DNA of 5,522 bases from Chloroflexota bacterium (GTDB taxonomy: Bacteria; Chloroflexota; Dehalococcoidia; SM23-28-2; RBG-16-64-32): assembly GCA_005880075.1 (NCBI GenBank), contig VBJT01000156.1, positions 11,928 to 17,449 of the forward strand. Direction: 5' to 3'. This document shows, piece by piece, positions 1 through 5,522 of the stretch. How positions within the stretch are numbered: position 1 is the stretch's first letter; every line of letters starts with the position of its first letter. The position numbers and the translations under genes are program-made. Below the pieces are notes generated by a model that did no database searches, was not told the origin of the DNA, and was given only the letters and a program-made list of their open reading frames with translations.

Positions 1-5
1 GCCAT

Positions 6-633
6 CTAAGGGGTAGGTTGCGGGGTGTTACGTGGAGGGCTCGGCGCAGTAAAAGCTTGCAAGACCGCCAGGAAGGTGGCGGCATCAGGGCCGGCCTCAA
101 GACCGGTCGCCCCCATGTACTCCCAGAGCCAGGTGGCATTCCCATCGTTTGTGGGCAAGAAGGCGGTCCAAGTGCCTTGAGTAACGCTTGAAGGCGGTCG
201 ATAGCCTTCGTACGAAGCTTCGTGGCCTGCCAGATTGATCGGGCCCATACACCCGGGGCTGCTCAGTCGGCAGAAACCCACTGAGGCATTAGTTGGCGGC
301 CGACTGAAGAACATCAGAAGGAAGAACTGACTTCCGTTCCCGATGGGCCGAACGCGGACCAGGTCCTGCTCCCCCTCCATGATCCATCCCTTGGGAACGG
401 GTATGGGCACGTCGTAGAGGTTGGCCGCCTGCTGAACGGTTAGCGAGATGGCGGGTCTGGTCTGTGAAGATTGCGTGTCTGATGGAGTCTGACTTTGCTC
501 CGGCGAAGGCTGACCGCTCTGTGGTGGCGAGGGCGGCTTGCTGGCTGATGGCGTGGCGGGCTTGTCGGCTGCGCTGCTGCCGCAGGCGAGAGAAAAGGAG
601 CACGATACTCAGGACCGTGAGGCGCGTGAGCAT
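6..633 (-). pseudogene. Frameshifted secreted lipoprotein gene (real lesion or sequence error)
   Basis: The product is probably an exported, lipid-anchored protein of unknown function. Reading from the ATG at 631-633, the first codons give MLTRLTVLSIVLL, one arginine followed by a hydrophobic stretch: a short signal peptide. In that frame the protein then becomes unrelated arginine-rich sequence. The neighbouring frame, open from just after a TGA at 609-611 to the TAG at 6-8, reads SLACGSSAADKP, then a linker rich in Pro, Ser, Gln and Thr, then a globular part (VPIPVPKGW, a pair of cysteines in GFCRLSSPGC, NATWLWEYMG) and a proline-rich end. Removing one T from the run of four at plus positions 593-596 (A on the plus strand) joins the halves into about 208 residues, with a lipobox-like SLAC placing the lipidated Cys near residue 17. 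The only in-frame start visible without a shift is a GTG at 408-410, inside the folded part and lacking any signal. I do not recognise the mature domain. The gene lies downstream of the exporter in the same direction, but a repeat-bearing gap separates them. Confidence 0.7.
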
Positions 634-645
634 TGTTGGTCGATT

Positions 646-677
646 CTCCCTATAGTTGGCCCAGCTTCGCCGTTATA
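646..677 (-). promoter_or_regulatory. Possible -10 box and distant RBS of the lipoprotein gene
   Basis: On the minus strand, TATAAC (plus 672-677) resembles a -10 element. GGGAG (plus 646-650) is a purine-rich ribosome-binding candidate, but it lies 12 bases from the ATG, farther than usual. I see no convincing -35 hexamer at the expected distance, so this is a weak call. Confidence 0.25.
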
Positions 678-680
678 TTA

Positions 681-694
681 CCACCTCTCGGTGG
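681..694. other. Small GC-rich hairpin
   Basis: CCACC at 681-685 and GGTGG at 690-694 form a perfect 5-bp stem with a TCTC loop. No T run follows on either strand, so it is not a standard intrinsic terminator. It lies between the exporter and the lipoprotein gene and could weakly affect read-through between them. Confidence 0.35.
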
Positions 695-731
695 GTCCCG
701 TGGCTGGTAGTTGTTCGTAATCGAAGCCGGC

Positions 732-822
732 GAGATTCTTCGCCACTGGTCCGAGCGCGGGTCGTTATCGAGGTGTTGTGCGCAGGCCCGCGCGGTCGCG
801 CGAACGGGCGCTCAGAATGACA
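732..822. repeat. Dispersed-type intergenic repeat with GAGATTCTTCGC / GCTCAGAATGACA ends
   Basis: The non-coding gap between the permease and the lipoprotein gene holds an element that begins GAGATTCTTCGC (732-743) and ends GCTCAGAATGACA (810-822). Read on the minus strand, the ends are TGTCATTCTGAGC and GCGAAGAATCTC. From memory, these paired ends recur as short intergenic repeats in many environmental bacterial genomes; no copy number can be checked here. The ends are imperfect inverted repeats sharing ATTCT and GC. The interior folds strongly: GCCCGCGCG (786-794) pairs with 799-809 through a 4-base loop and a 2-base AA bulge, about 9 base pairs in all. No reading frame is evident in it. 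It ends 10 bases past the permease stop codon and may act as an mRNA 3'-end structure for the exporter operon. Confidence 0.5.
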
Positions 823-832
823 GTTACGACCT

Positions 833-1606
833 TTACTCACGCGGGTACCAGGAAAAGCGGCGGACGGCGAGGAGGGCAGCGGCGAGGCCCCAGGCGGCGA
901 CGACGGCGAGGTCGAGCCACTCGAAGCCGGAGCCGGTCCGGAAGGGGTTGAAGGCCGCCTGGCAGGCCTCCGAGAGGTGCTTGACGGGGAAGATGTCGCC
1001 GAGGGTGGCGAGCCAGGGCGGCGGGTTGTCGAGGCGCACGAAGACGTCGGAAATGAACAGGACCGGCAGGGCGGTGGCGTTGGCGACCGCCGGGGCGGCC
1101 TCGGCGTTGGGCGTGAAGGAGGCGAGCGCGATGCCGAGCGCGCTGAACGCGGCGGCGCCGACGGCCACAGAGACGACGAAGGCGGGGATGGTCCGGGCGG
1201 GCAGGTCCACGCCGTAGAAGACGGCGCCGAAGGCGACGACGATAGCGACGAGCAGGAGCATAACGAGCATCGTGTGGATGATGCGGCCGAAAATGTAGGC
1301 CCAGCCGGGCAGCGGCGTCCCTCGCACGCGTTTGAGGACGCCGTCGTCGCGGGCGATCGAGATGGTCATCACGAGGCTCGTGTAGCAGGTGTTGATGATG
1401 GACAACGCGGCCATCGAGGGGACGTAGAAGTAGGCGAGCTTGGCCTCCCCGCCGGGTATCGGATCGGTATTGTTGCCGAGGAGGGCGTTGAGGATGACGA
1501 GGAAGATCAGCGGCAGCAGGAAGGTAAAGAAGGCGACGGTGGGGTTTCGCCAGAACGAGCGGTTCTGGTAGCGGACCTGGCGCAGGGCGAGCGCGAAGTC
1601 GTTCAT
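833..1606 (-). CDS. ABC-2 type transporter permease (DrrB-like)
   Basis: This is the 257-residue membrane half of an ABC exporter, acting in the cytoplasmic membrane. Hydrophobic segments at roughly residues 24-43, 57-80, 104-130, 139-163, 168-187 and 230-248 give the six-helix layout of the ABC-2 family. Between helices 2 and 3, the charged RDDGVLKRVRGTPLP (86-100) matches the conserved cytoplasmic coupling region, and PPPWLATLGDIFPVKHL (195-211) matches the conserved segment before the last helix. The length is normal for DrrB/NodJ-type permeases. Its ATG overlaps the stop of the ATPase gene by four bases (ATGA), so translation is probably coupled; AAGG seven bases before the ATG may help. 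The stop is TAA at 833-835. Family and transporter type are clear; the substrate (drug, polysaccharide or lipid) cannot be told from sequence. No truncation is seen. Confidence 0.93.
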   Translation of the reverse strand: MNDFALALRQVRYQNRSFWRNPTVAFFTFLLPLIFLVILNALLGNNTDPIPGGEAKLAYFYVPSMAALSIINTCYTSLVMTISIARDDGVLKRVRGTPLPGWAYIFGRIIHTMLVMLLLVAIVVAFGAVFYGVDLPARTIPAFVVSVAVGAAAFSALGIALASFTPNAEAAPAVANATALPVLFISDVFVRLDNPPPWLATLGDIFPVKHLSEACQAAFNPFRTGSGFEWLDLAVVAAWGLAAALLAVRRFSWYPRE

Positions 1607-2505
1607 TCGCCGGCCTTTTCGGTCGCCGTCAGCTTGAGGTAAATGTCCTCGAGGGAAGTAGGAGCGACTCGAAGCTCCTCGAGCTCCAGGTCGGCGCTGG
1701 CCGCGCGGCTGGTGAGTTGGTGCAGGATGCGGGTCGGTTCGTCTGTTTCGATCGTAACCCGCCCGTCCTGGAGGCGACGGCTGTCCAGCCCATCTAGGAT
1801 GCCGGGCGGCGGAGCGCGGAATGAGATGAGAGTCCCCGCCTGCTGTTTGCGGAGCGAGGCGACGGTGCCCTCAGCGACGATGCGGCCGTCCGCGATTACG
1901 GCGAGGCGGTCGCTCAACCGCTCGGCCTCGTCCATGTAGTGCGTCGTCAGGAGAACCGTCTTACCGAGGTCTCGCAGGCCGGCGATCATTTCCCAGGCAT
2001 CGCGGCGGGCGGACGGGTCGAAGCCGCTTGTGGGCTCGTCGAGGAAGAGGAGGTCGGGGTCGCCGGCGAGCGCGAGAGCGAGGTCGAGGCGGCGCACCTG
2101 CCCGCCGGAGAGCCGGCGGATGAGGCTCTCGCGTTTCTCCTCGAGGCCGACGATGCGCAGGATTTCGTCGAGCGGGCGCGGATGTGGGTAGTAGCCGCGG
2201 AAGAGCTCGATAGCCTCTTCGACGGTGAGGAAGCGCTCGACGCCCGCGCTCTGGAGGACGATGCCGACGCGCGCCTTCAGCGCGCGCTCGTGTTGCTGCG
2301 GGTCGCGGCCGAGGACGCGCACTTCGCCGGCGTCGTAATCGCGGTGGCCCTCCAGGATTTCGACGGTGGTGGTCTTGCCGGCGCCGTTCGGGCCGAGCAG
2401 GCAGAAGACCTCGCCGGCGCGCACAATAAGATCGATGCCCTTGAGGGCCTCGAAGTCGCCGTAGGATTTGCGGAGGCCGCGCGCTTCGATGATCGGGGCG
2501 CCCAT
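1603..2505 (-). CDS. ABC transporter ATP-binding protein (DrrA/CcmA-like)
   Basis: This 300-residue cytoplasmic ATPase drives the partner permease encoded just downstream. All nucleotide-binding motifs are present: Walker A GPNGAGKTT (38-46), Q-loop Gln85, signature LSGGQ (132-136), Walker B DLLFLDEP (151-158) with catalytic Glu157, D-loop SGFD (160-163) and switch His189 in TTHYMDEAERL. After about residue 220 comes the extra C-terminal domain of the DrrA-type subfamily, ending SLEDIYLKLT. The start at 2503-2505 (MGAPIIEARGLRKSYG) is chosen because family homology begins there; an ATG at 2569-2571 would add 22 residues with no family resemblance and would run back through the promoter region. 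A DrrAB-like exporter of a hydrophobic compound is likely, but the substrate is unknown. No Shine-Dalgarno sequence is visible. Confidence 0.93.
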   Translation of the reverse strand: MGAPIIEARGLRKSYGDFEALKGIDLIVRAGEVFCLLGPNGAGKTTTVEILEGHRDYDAGEVRVLGRDPQQHERALKARVGIVLQSAGVERFLTVEEAIELFRGYYPHPRPLDEILRIVGLEEKRESLIRRLSGGQVRRLDLALALAGDPDLLFLDEPTSGFDPSARRDAWEMIAGLRDLGKTVLLTTHYMDEAERLSDRLAVIADGRIVAEGTVASLRKQQAGTLISFRAPPPGILDGLDSRRLQDGRVTIETDEPTRILHQLTSRAASADLELEELRVAPTSLEDIYLKLTATEKAGE

Positions 2506-2511
2506 GGGTCG

Positions 2512-2517
2512 ATTGTA
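2512..2517 (-). promoter_or_regulatory. Candidate -10 box of the ABC operon, suggesting a leaderless mRNA
   Basis: On the minus strand TACAAT (5 of 6 matches to TATAAT) ends six bases before the ATG of the ATPase gene, so transcription would begin at or next to the start codon. This fits the lack of a ribosome binding site. No good -35 hexamer is found 16-19 bases upstream, which keeps confidence low. Confidence 0.35.
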
Positions 2518-2578
2518 GCGTGAGACCGTCAGCGAATGCTTTCGCCAAGCGATTATGATGACGGACGGCACGATCGAG

Positions 2579-2607
2579 TTGACCGGGAGATGCCCGAATG
2601 GTACGGT
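2579..2607 (+). promoter_or_regulatory. Candidate sigma-70 promoter of nadE
   Basis: TTGACC (2579-2584) matches five of six bases of the -35 consensus. After a 17-base spacer comes TACGGT (2602-2607), a weak -10 that keeps the key first two bases and the last T. Transcription would start near 2614, within the palindrome described next, as expected for a repressible promoter. Confidence 0.45.
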
Positions 2608-2609
2608 GA

Positions 2610-2628
2610 TAGTGTAGGAGATACACTA
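2610..2628. promoter_or_regulatory. Perfect palindrome upstream of nadE, candidate NAD-regulator operator
   Basis: TAGTGTA-GGAGA-TACACTA has perfect 7-bp arms around a 5-base centre and ends six bases before the nadE ATG. It overlaps the expected transcription start. GT (2614-2615), seven bases, then AC (2623-2624) gives GT-N7-AC, the core I recall for NrtR, the Nudix-related repressor of NAD synthesis genes. That match is short, so assignment to NrtR is inference. The AGGAG at 2616-2620 is the only Shine-Dalgarno-like sequence before nadE, 14 bases from the start, and it lies in the palindrome. The same symmetry in RNA could therefore place it in a hairpin loop. Confidence 0.5.
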
Positions 2629-2634
2629 AGTCGG

Positions 2635-4389
2635 ATGGCGAAGACGCTGCGGGTCGGCTTGGCGCAGATCAATACGACGGTCGGCGATCTCGATGGGAAC
2701 GTGCGGAAGGCGCTCGAGTATGTCGAGCGGGCGCGAGTGCTGGGTGTCGATATCGTCTCGTTTCCGGAGCTGACAGTGACGGGATATCCGCCGGAGGACC
2801 TGCTGCTGCGCGCGCAGTTCGTGAAGGACAACGTTGAGGCGCTGCAGTCGATGGTCGGGCAGTGCCTGGGCATCACCGCGGTCATCGGTTTCGTCGATCG
2901 CGGGGAGCACGCGCGTAGCTTGATCTGGGGGCCAGTCGGCGCGACGGACGTGAGCCACATCCCCATCTACAACGCCGCAGCGGTGATTCATGACGGCCGA
3001 CTGGCGCACGTTTACCACAAGGAGCGGCTGCCGAACTACGGCGTCTTCGACGAGGCCCGCTATTTCGAGGCGGATCGGCACTGCGAGGTCTACACAGTGG
3101 CCGGCGTCGACGTGGGCGTGAACATCTGCGAGGACATCTGGTACCCGGGCGACCCGACGGAGGCGCAGGGGAAGGCGGGGGCGCGGGTGATCGTGAACAT
3201 CAACGGCTCGCCGTACCACGCGGGCAAGCGAAAGTTCCGGGAGGAGATGCTGGCGGAACGGGCGCGCGACTACGGCGTATTTGTCTGCTACACGAACCAG
3301 GTGGGCGGGCAGGACGAGCTGGTGTTCGACGGGGGGTCGATGGTAATTGCGCCTTCGGGGGAGGTGGTCGCGCGGGCGGGGATGTTCGAGGAAGAGCTGC
3401 TGGTGGTCGACCTGGCGGTCGAGGAACTAGGAGCAAGGAGCCAGGGGCCGGGGGAACGGATTCAGCACTTCGTGCTGTCTAACATACCGTTTTTGCCAAA
3501 CAAACCACCGATCGAGGCCCGTATCGCGCCCGAGCCGGAGGGCGAGGGGGAGGTTTACGGGGCGCTGGTGCTCGGGACGCGGGACTACCTGCACAAGAGC
3601 GGGTTCGAGAGGGCGGTGCTCGCGCTGTCCGGCGGCATCGATTCGAGCATCGTGGCCGCGATTGCGGTGGATGCGATCGGGGCGGAGAACGTGCACGGAG
3701 TGAGCATGCCTTCTCGCTATTCGTCGGAGGGGAGCCTCAAGGATGCGAAGGAGCTGGCGGAGAACCTCGGGATCGAGTTCCGGATCATCCCGATTGAGCC
3801 GGCGCACGAGGCGTTCGAGGAGATGCTCGCGCCGGCGTTCGGCGGGACGGAGCCGGGAGTCGCGGAGGAGAACCTGCAGTCGCGAATTCGCGCGAATGTG
3901 ATCCTGGCGCTGTCGAACAAATTCGGCTGGATCGTGCTGACGACGGGGAACAAGAGCGAGCTGGCGACAGGCTACGCGACGCTGGCGGGCGACATGGTGG
4001 GTGGCTTCGCCGTCATCAAGGACGTGCCGAAGACGCTGGTGTACAGGCTCGCGCGTTGGCGGAACAGTCAGGACGCGCGGCCGGTGATCCCGGAAGCGGT
4101 GATCAGCAAGCCACCTTCGGCGGAGCTGCGGCCGGGGCAGCTCGATGCGGACTCCCTGCCGCCGTATGAGGTGCTGGACCCGATCCTCGAGCAGTACGTG
4201 GAGCACGACCGCAGCGTGCAGGAGATCGTGGCGATGGGCTACGATTACGCCACCGTGGCGCGCATAGCGCAGATGGTGGACCGCAACGAGTACAAGCGCA
4301 GGCAGGCGCCGCCGGGCGTGAAGATCACCCCAAAGGCGTTCGGGCGCGACCGGCGCCTGCCGATGGCGAGCAGGTACCGAGCTTGGTGA
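2635..4389 (+). CDS. nadE: Glutamine-dependent NAD+ synthetase
   Basis: The enzyme (EC 6.3.5.1) makes NAD+ from nicotinate adenine dinucleotide, ATP and glutamine, the last step of NAD synthesis, in the cytoplasm. The 584 residues hold two domains. The N-terminal nitrilase-type glutaminase (about 4-265) has its Glu-Lys-Cys triad at Glu45 (SFPELTVTGYPPEDLL), Lys129 (YHKERLPNYGVFDE) and Cys165 (NICEDIWYPGD), so ammonia can come from glutamine. The C-terminal synthetase (about 300-584) has the PP-loop SGGIDSS (332-338), TTGNKSELATGYATLAGDMVG (436-456), KPPSAELRP (492-500) and the usual ending GVKITPKAFGRDRRLP. The length is typical of the two-domain bacterial form. The start at 2635 (MAKTLRVGLAQINTTVGDL) fits the family; ATGs at 2536 and 2590 are in frame, but the extension looks unlike protein and contains the promoter and operator. 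The HAD gene follows after 32 bases. No lesion is visible. Confidence 0.97.
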   Translation: MAKTLRVGLAQINTTVGDLDGNVRKALEYVERARVLGVDIVSFPELTVTGYPPEDLLLRAQFVKDNVEALQSMVGQCLGITAVIGFVDRGEHARSLIWGPVGATDVSHIPIYNAAAVIHDGRLAHVYHKERLPNYGVFDEARYFEADRHCEVYTVAGVDVGVNICEDIWYPGDPTEAQGKAGARVIVNINGSPYHAGKRKFREEMLAERARDYGVFVCYTNQVGGQDELVFDGGSMVIAPSGEVVARAGMFEEELLVVDLAVEELGARSQGPGERIQHFVLSNIPFLPNKPPIEARIAPEPEGEGEVYGALVLGTRDYLHKSGFERAVLALSGGIDSSIVAAIAVDAIGAENVHGVSMPSRYSSEGSLKDAKELAENLGIEFRIIPIEPAHEAFEEMLAPAFGGTEPGVAEENLQSRIRANVILALSNKFGWIVLTTGNKSELATGYATLAGDMVGGFAVIKDVPKTLVYRLARWRNSQDARPVIPEAVISKPPSAELRPGQLDADSLPPYEVLDPILEQYVEHDRSVQEIVAMGYDYATVARIAQMVDRNEYKRRQAPPGVKITPKAFGRDRRLPMASRYRAW

Positions 4390-4395
4390 ATTAGC

Positions 4396-4425
4396 CGCAG
4401 ATTAACGCAGATGGAGCGCAGATGA
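4396..4425 (+). repeat. Short CGCAGAT repeat array spanning the start of the HAD gene
   Basis: Three CGCAGAT copies occur in a row: CGCAGATTAA (4396-4405), CGCAGATGGA (4406-4415) and, after one extra G, CGCAGATGA (4417-4425). The second copy contributes GGA to the GGAG ribosome binding site (4413-4416), and the ATG in the third copy is the start codon of the HAD gene, five bases after GGAG. From memory, similar CGCAGATTAA tandem tracts are common between genes in many environmental bacteria. Confidence 0.55.
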
Positions 4426-5048
4426 CCGCAATCGATCATGATGTGAAAGCCATTTTCTTCGACTTCGGCGGTGTGCTGCTGAAGACGTTCGACGGCGTCG
4501 ACCACGACACGATCGAGGCGGAATTCGGGCTCGAGGCGAAGATGCTGCGGAAATGCGTGTACCGGGACAGCCGCTACATGGACTTCCAGGTCGGGAAGTG
4601 CACTTACGAGGAGTGGACAGGCTCGATCCGCGAGGCGCTGCAGAAGATCGACGAGCGTGCCGAGGCGATCATGACCGCGTTTATGGATTCGCCGCGGATG
4701 TTCAACGACGACATGCTAGAGCTGGTGAAGCGGTTGCACGGGCGCTACACGCTCGGGATTATCTCGAACACGACGCCCGGGATGGAGGAGCGGCTGCGGG
4801 AGCGGTTCGAGCTGATCGACCTGTTCGACGTGCGCGTCGGCTCCGGCGACCTGGGCATTGCGAAGCCGGACGCGGGCATCTTCCTTCACGCGACGAAGCT
4901 GGCAGGGCTGGCGCCGGAGCAGTCGGTGTTCACCGATGACCGGGCGGACTTCGCGGAGGCGGCGCGAGGCGTTGGGATGCATGGATTCCCCTTCACGGAA
5001 TACGCGCGCTTCGCGGAGGACCTGCGGTCGGTAGGGGTGGAAGCTTAA
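4422..5048 (+). CDS. HAD-superfamily hydrolase (subfamily IA, phosphatase-like)
   Basis: This 208-residue cytoplasmic protein is probably a small-molecule phosphatase. HAD motifs appear in order: motif I FFDFGGVLL with nucleophile Asp14, motif II IISNTTPG with Ser115, motif III IAKPD with Lys148, and motif IV VFTDDRADF with Asp172/Asp173. Residues about 20-100 form the helical cap typical of subfamily IA. The second motif I aspartate, the usual general acid two residues after the nucleophile, is replaced by Gly16. The same DxG pattern occurs in some HAD-IA members such as the YihX type, so loss of activity does not follow. The start is supported by GGAG five bases upstream. It lies 32 bases after nadE with no terminator between, so co-transcription is likely and a role in nucleotide or NAD housekeeping is possible. 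The substrate cannot be predicted. Confidence 0.88.
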   Translation: MTAIDHDVKAIFFDFGGVLLKTFDGVDHDTIEAEFGLEAKMLRKCVYRDSRYMDFQVGKCTYEEWTGSIREALQKIDERAEAIMTAFMDSPRMFNDDMLELVKRLHGRYTLGIISNTTPGMEERLRERFELIDLFDVRVGSGDLGIAKPDAGIFLHATKLAGLAPEQSVFTDDRADFAEAARGVGMHGFPFTEYARFAEDLRSVGVEA

Positions 5049-5056
5049 GTCGTTCG

Positions 5057-5085
5057 TTGACAGCGTGGGGTGCCTCAGATACGAT
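5057..5085 (+). promoter_or_regulatory. Sigma-70-like promoter of the iron-sulfur carrier gene
   Basis: TTGACA (5057-5062) matches the -35 consensus exactly and is followed, after a 17-base spacer, by TACGAT (5080-5085), four of six matches to the -10. It begins nine bases after the HAD stop. Transcription should start near 5092, leaving an untranslated leader of about 40 bases. It is the best promoter in the window and indicates that the next gene is transcribed independently of nadE. Confidence 0.7.
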
Positions 5086-5094
5086 AAGAGTGGT

Positions 5095-5110
5095 GATTTC
5101 CGAAGGAATC
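5095..5110 (+). other. Small inverted repeat in the 5' leader
   Basis: GATTTCC (5095-5101) and GGAATC (5105-5110) can pair around a GAA loop with one bulged T, giving about six base pairs. It sits just after the predicted transcription start and 12 bases before the ribosome binding site. It could be an operator half-site pair or a weak leader hairpin; a chance occurrence is also plausible. Confidence 0.3.
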
Positions 5111-5122
5111 GCTTGTTAAATT

Positions 5123-5128
5123 GAGGTG
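5123..5128 (+). promoter_or_regulatory. Ribosome binding site fixing the start of the iron-sulfur carrier gene
   Basis: GAGGTG lies five bases before the ATG at 5134-5136. The in-frame ATG at 5143 would be 14 bases away, so this site favours the upstream start. Confidence 0.7.
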
Positions 5129-5133
5129 CGAAT

Positions 5134-5493
5134 ATGTTGTCAATGACCGATAAAGCTGCTGTCAAGGCCAGAGAGCTGTTCGAGCAGAAGGGCGTCACGG
5201 AGGGCGGCCTGCGTGTGTTCGTGGTAGGCGGCGGCTGTTCCGGTTATCAGTACGGGATGGCGCTGGCCCGCGAGTTCGACGATGAGGACCTCGTGATCGA
5301 TCACAGCGGCATCAAGCTCGTGGTGGACCCCGACAGCGCGCCGCTGCTCGAGGGCGCGGAGATTGACTACGTGGACGACCTGATGAAGGCCGGTTTCACG
5401 ATCTACAACCCGAACGCCGTGAAGTCCTGCGCCTGCGGCACGTCGTTCCAGACAGCCGAGGGCGGCGGGCAGGCGAGGGCCTGCAGCCACTAG
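5134..5493 (+). CDS. A-type iron-sulfur cluster carrier (IscA/ErpA/HesB family)
   Basis: This 119-residue cytoplasmic protein belongs to the A-type carriers, which take iron-sulfur clusters from the assembly scaffold and insert them into apo-enzymes. The three cluster-binding cysteines are present: Cys35 in VGGGCSGYQYGM, and Cys99 and Cys101 in NPNAVKSCACGTSF, the same spacing as in E. coli IscA. LRVFVVGGGCSG and the central VVDPDSAPLLEGAEIDYVDD are typical of the family. The start at 5134 is supported by GAGGTG five bases upstream. The tail, GGGQARACSH, is slightly longer than the core family end and adds a fourth cysteine (Cys117). No iscS, iscU or suf genes are in view, and a dedicated promoter suggests a stand-alone gene. 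ErpA, IscA and SufA cannot be separated from sequence alone, so no symbol is given. Confidence 0.93.
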   Translation: MLSMTDKAAVKARELFEQKGVTEGGLRVFVVGGGCSGYQYGMALAREFDDEDLVIDHSGIKLVVDPDSAPLLEGAEIDYVDDLMKAGFTIYNPNAVKSCACGTSFQTAEGGGQARACSH

Positions 5494-5522
5494 CCGCCAA
5501 ACACTAAAACCAGACGACTATA

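Noticed and set aside
729..744. GGCGA / TCGCC inverted repeat as a terminator
   Set aside because: It has only five base pairs and no T run on either strand; it overlaps the repeat end and is better explained by that.
786..809. GC-rich hairpin as an intrinsic terminator of the ABC operon
   Set aside because: The stem is strong, but no U run follows it in the minus-strand transcript, so it does not meet the usual terminator pattern; it is treated as part of the repeat.
711..1217. Plus-strand open frame of 168 codons crossing the intergenic repeat and permease
   Set aside because: It starts in non-coding repeat sequence and runs antisense to the permease; there is no family resemblance and no ribosome binding site.
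977..1642. Long plus-strand open frame (221 codons) opposite the permease
   Set aside because: It is the antisense of a clear ABC-2 permease; its Gly/Glu/Asp/Arg-rich composition is what GC-rich antisense frames give, and it has no recognisable domain.
1939..2523. Plus-strand open frame of 194 codons opposite the ABC ATPase
   Set aside because: The minus strand has every Walker and signature motif; the opposite frame is low-complexity Ala/Glu/Val-rich shadow sequence.
2536..2634. N-terminal extension of nadE from ATG 2536 or 2590
   Set aside because: The extra residues do not resemble the family, and the stretch contains the predicted promoter and palindrome; family homology begins at 2635.
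3427..4206. Minus-strand open frame of 259 codons inside nadE
   Set aside because: It is Arg/His/Leu/Pro-rich antisense of the synthetase domain, with no domain and no upstream signals.

Overview
This is a GC-rich bacterial window with ordinary gene content: five intact genes, one apparently frameshifted lipoprotein gene, short intergenic regions (the longest is about 200 bases) and no RNA gene, CRISPR array or insertion sequence. The organism cannot be named from the sequence. The high GC, the two-gene DrrAB-type ABC exporter, the long glutamine-dependent NAD synthetase, and an intergenic repeat carrying the familiar GAGATTCTTCGC / GCTCAGAATGACA ends would suit an uncultured Chloroflexota-like or other deep-branching environmental bacterium. 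That placement is inference and weak.

Left half, minus strand, reading right to left from about 2505: an ABC-2 exporter operon in which the ATPase (1603-2505) overlaps the six-helix permease (833-1606) by four bases (ATGA), as expected for translational coupling. After a 199-base gap holding a dispersed-type repeat (about 732-822) comes a secreted lipoprotein gene (6-633). Its signal peptide and its lipobox/mature part lie in different frames, joined at a run of four T.

Right half, plus strand: a divergent 129-base intergenic region carries a possible leaderless promoter for the exporter and, on the other side, a promoter plus a perfect 7-bp-arm palindrome just before the NAD synthetase gene nadE (2635-4389). 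The palindrome contains GT-N7-AC, the core described for NrtR-type NAD regulators. nadE is followed 32 bases later by a HAD-family phosphatase-like gene (4422-5048), probably co-transcribed; its ribosome binding site and start codon lie within a short CGCAGAT repeat. Last is an A-type iron-sulfur carrier gene of the IscA/ErpA/HesB family (5134-5493) with its own strong sigma-70-like promoter.

No new multi-gene system is visible. The most checkable points are the candidate NAD-linked operator in front of nadE, the frameshift in the lipoprotein gene, and two intergenic repeats.
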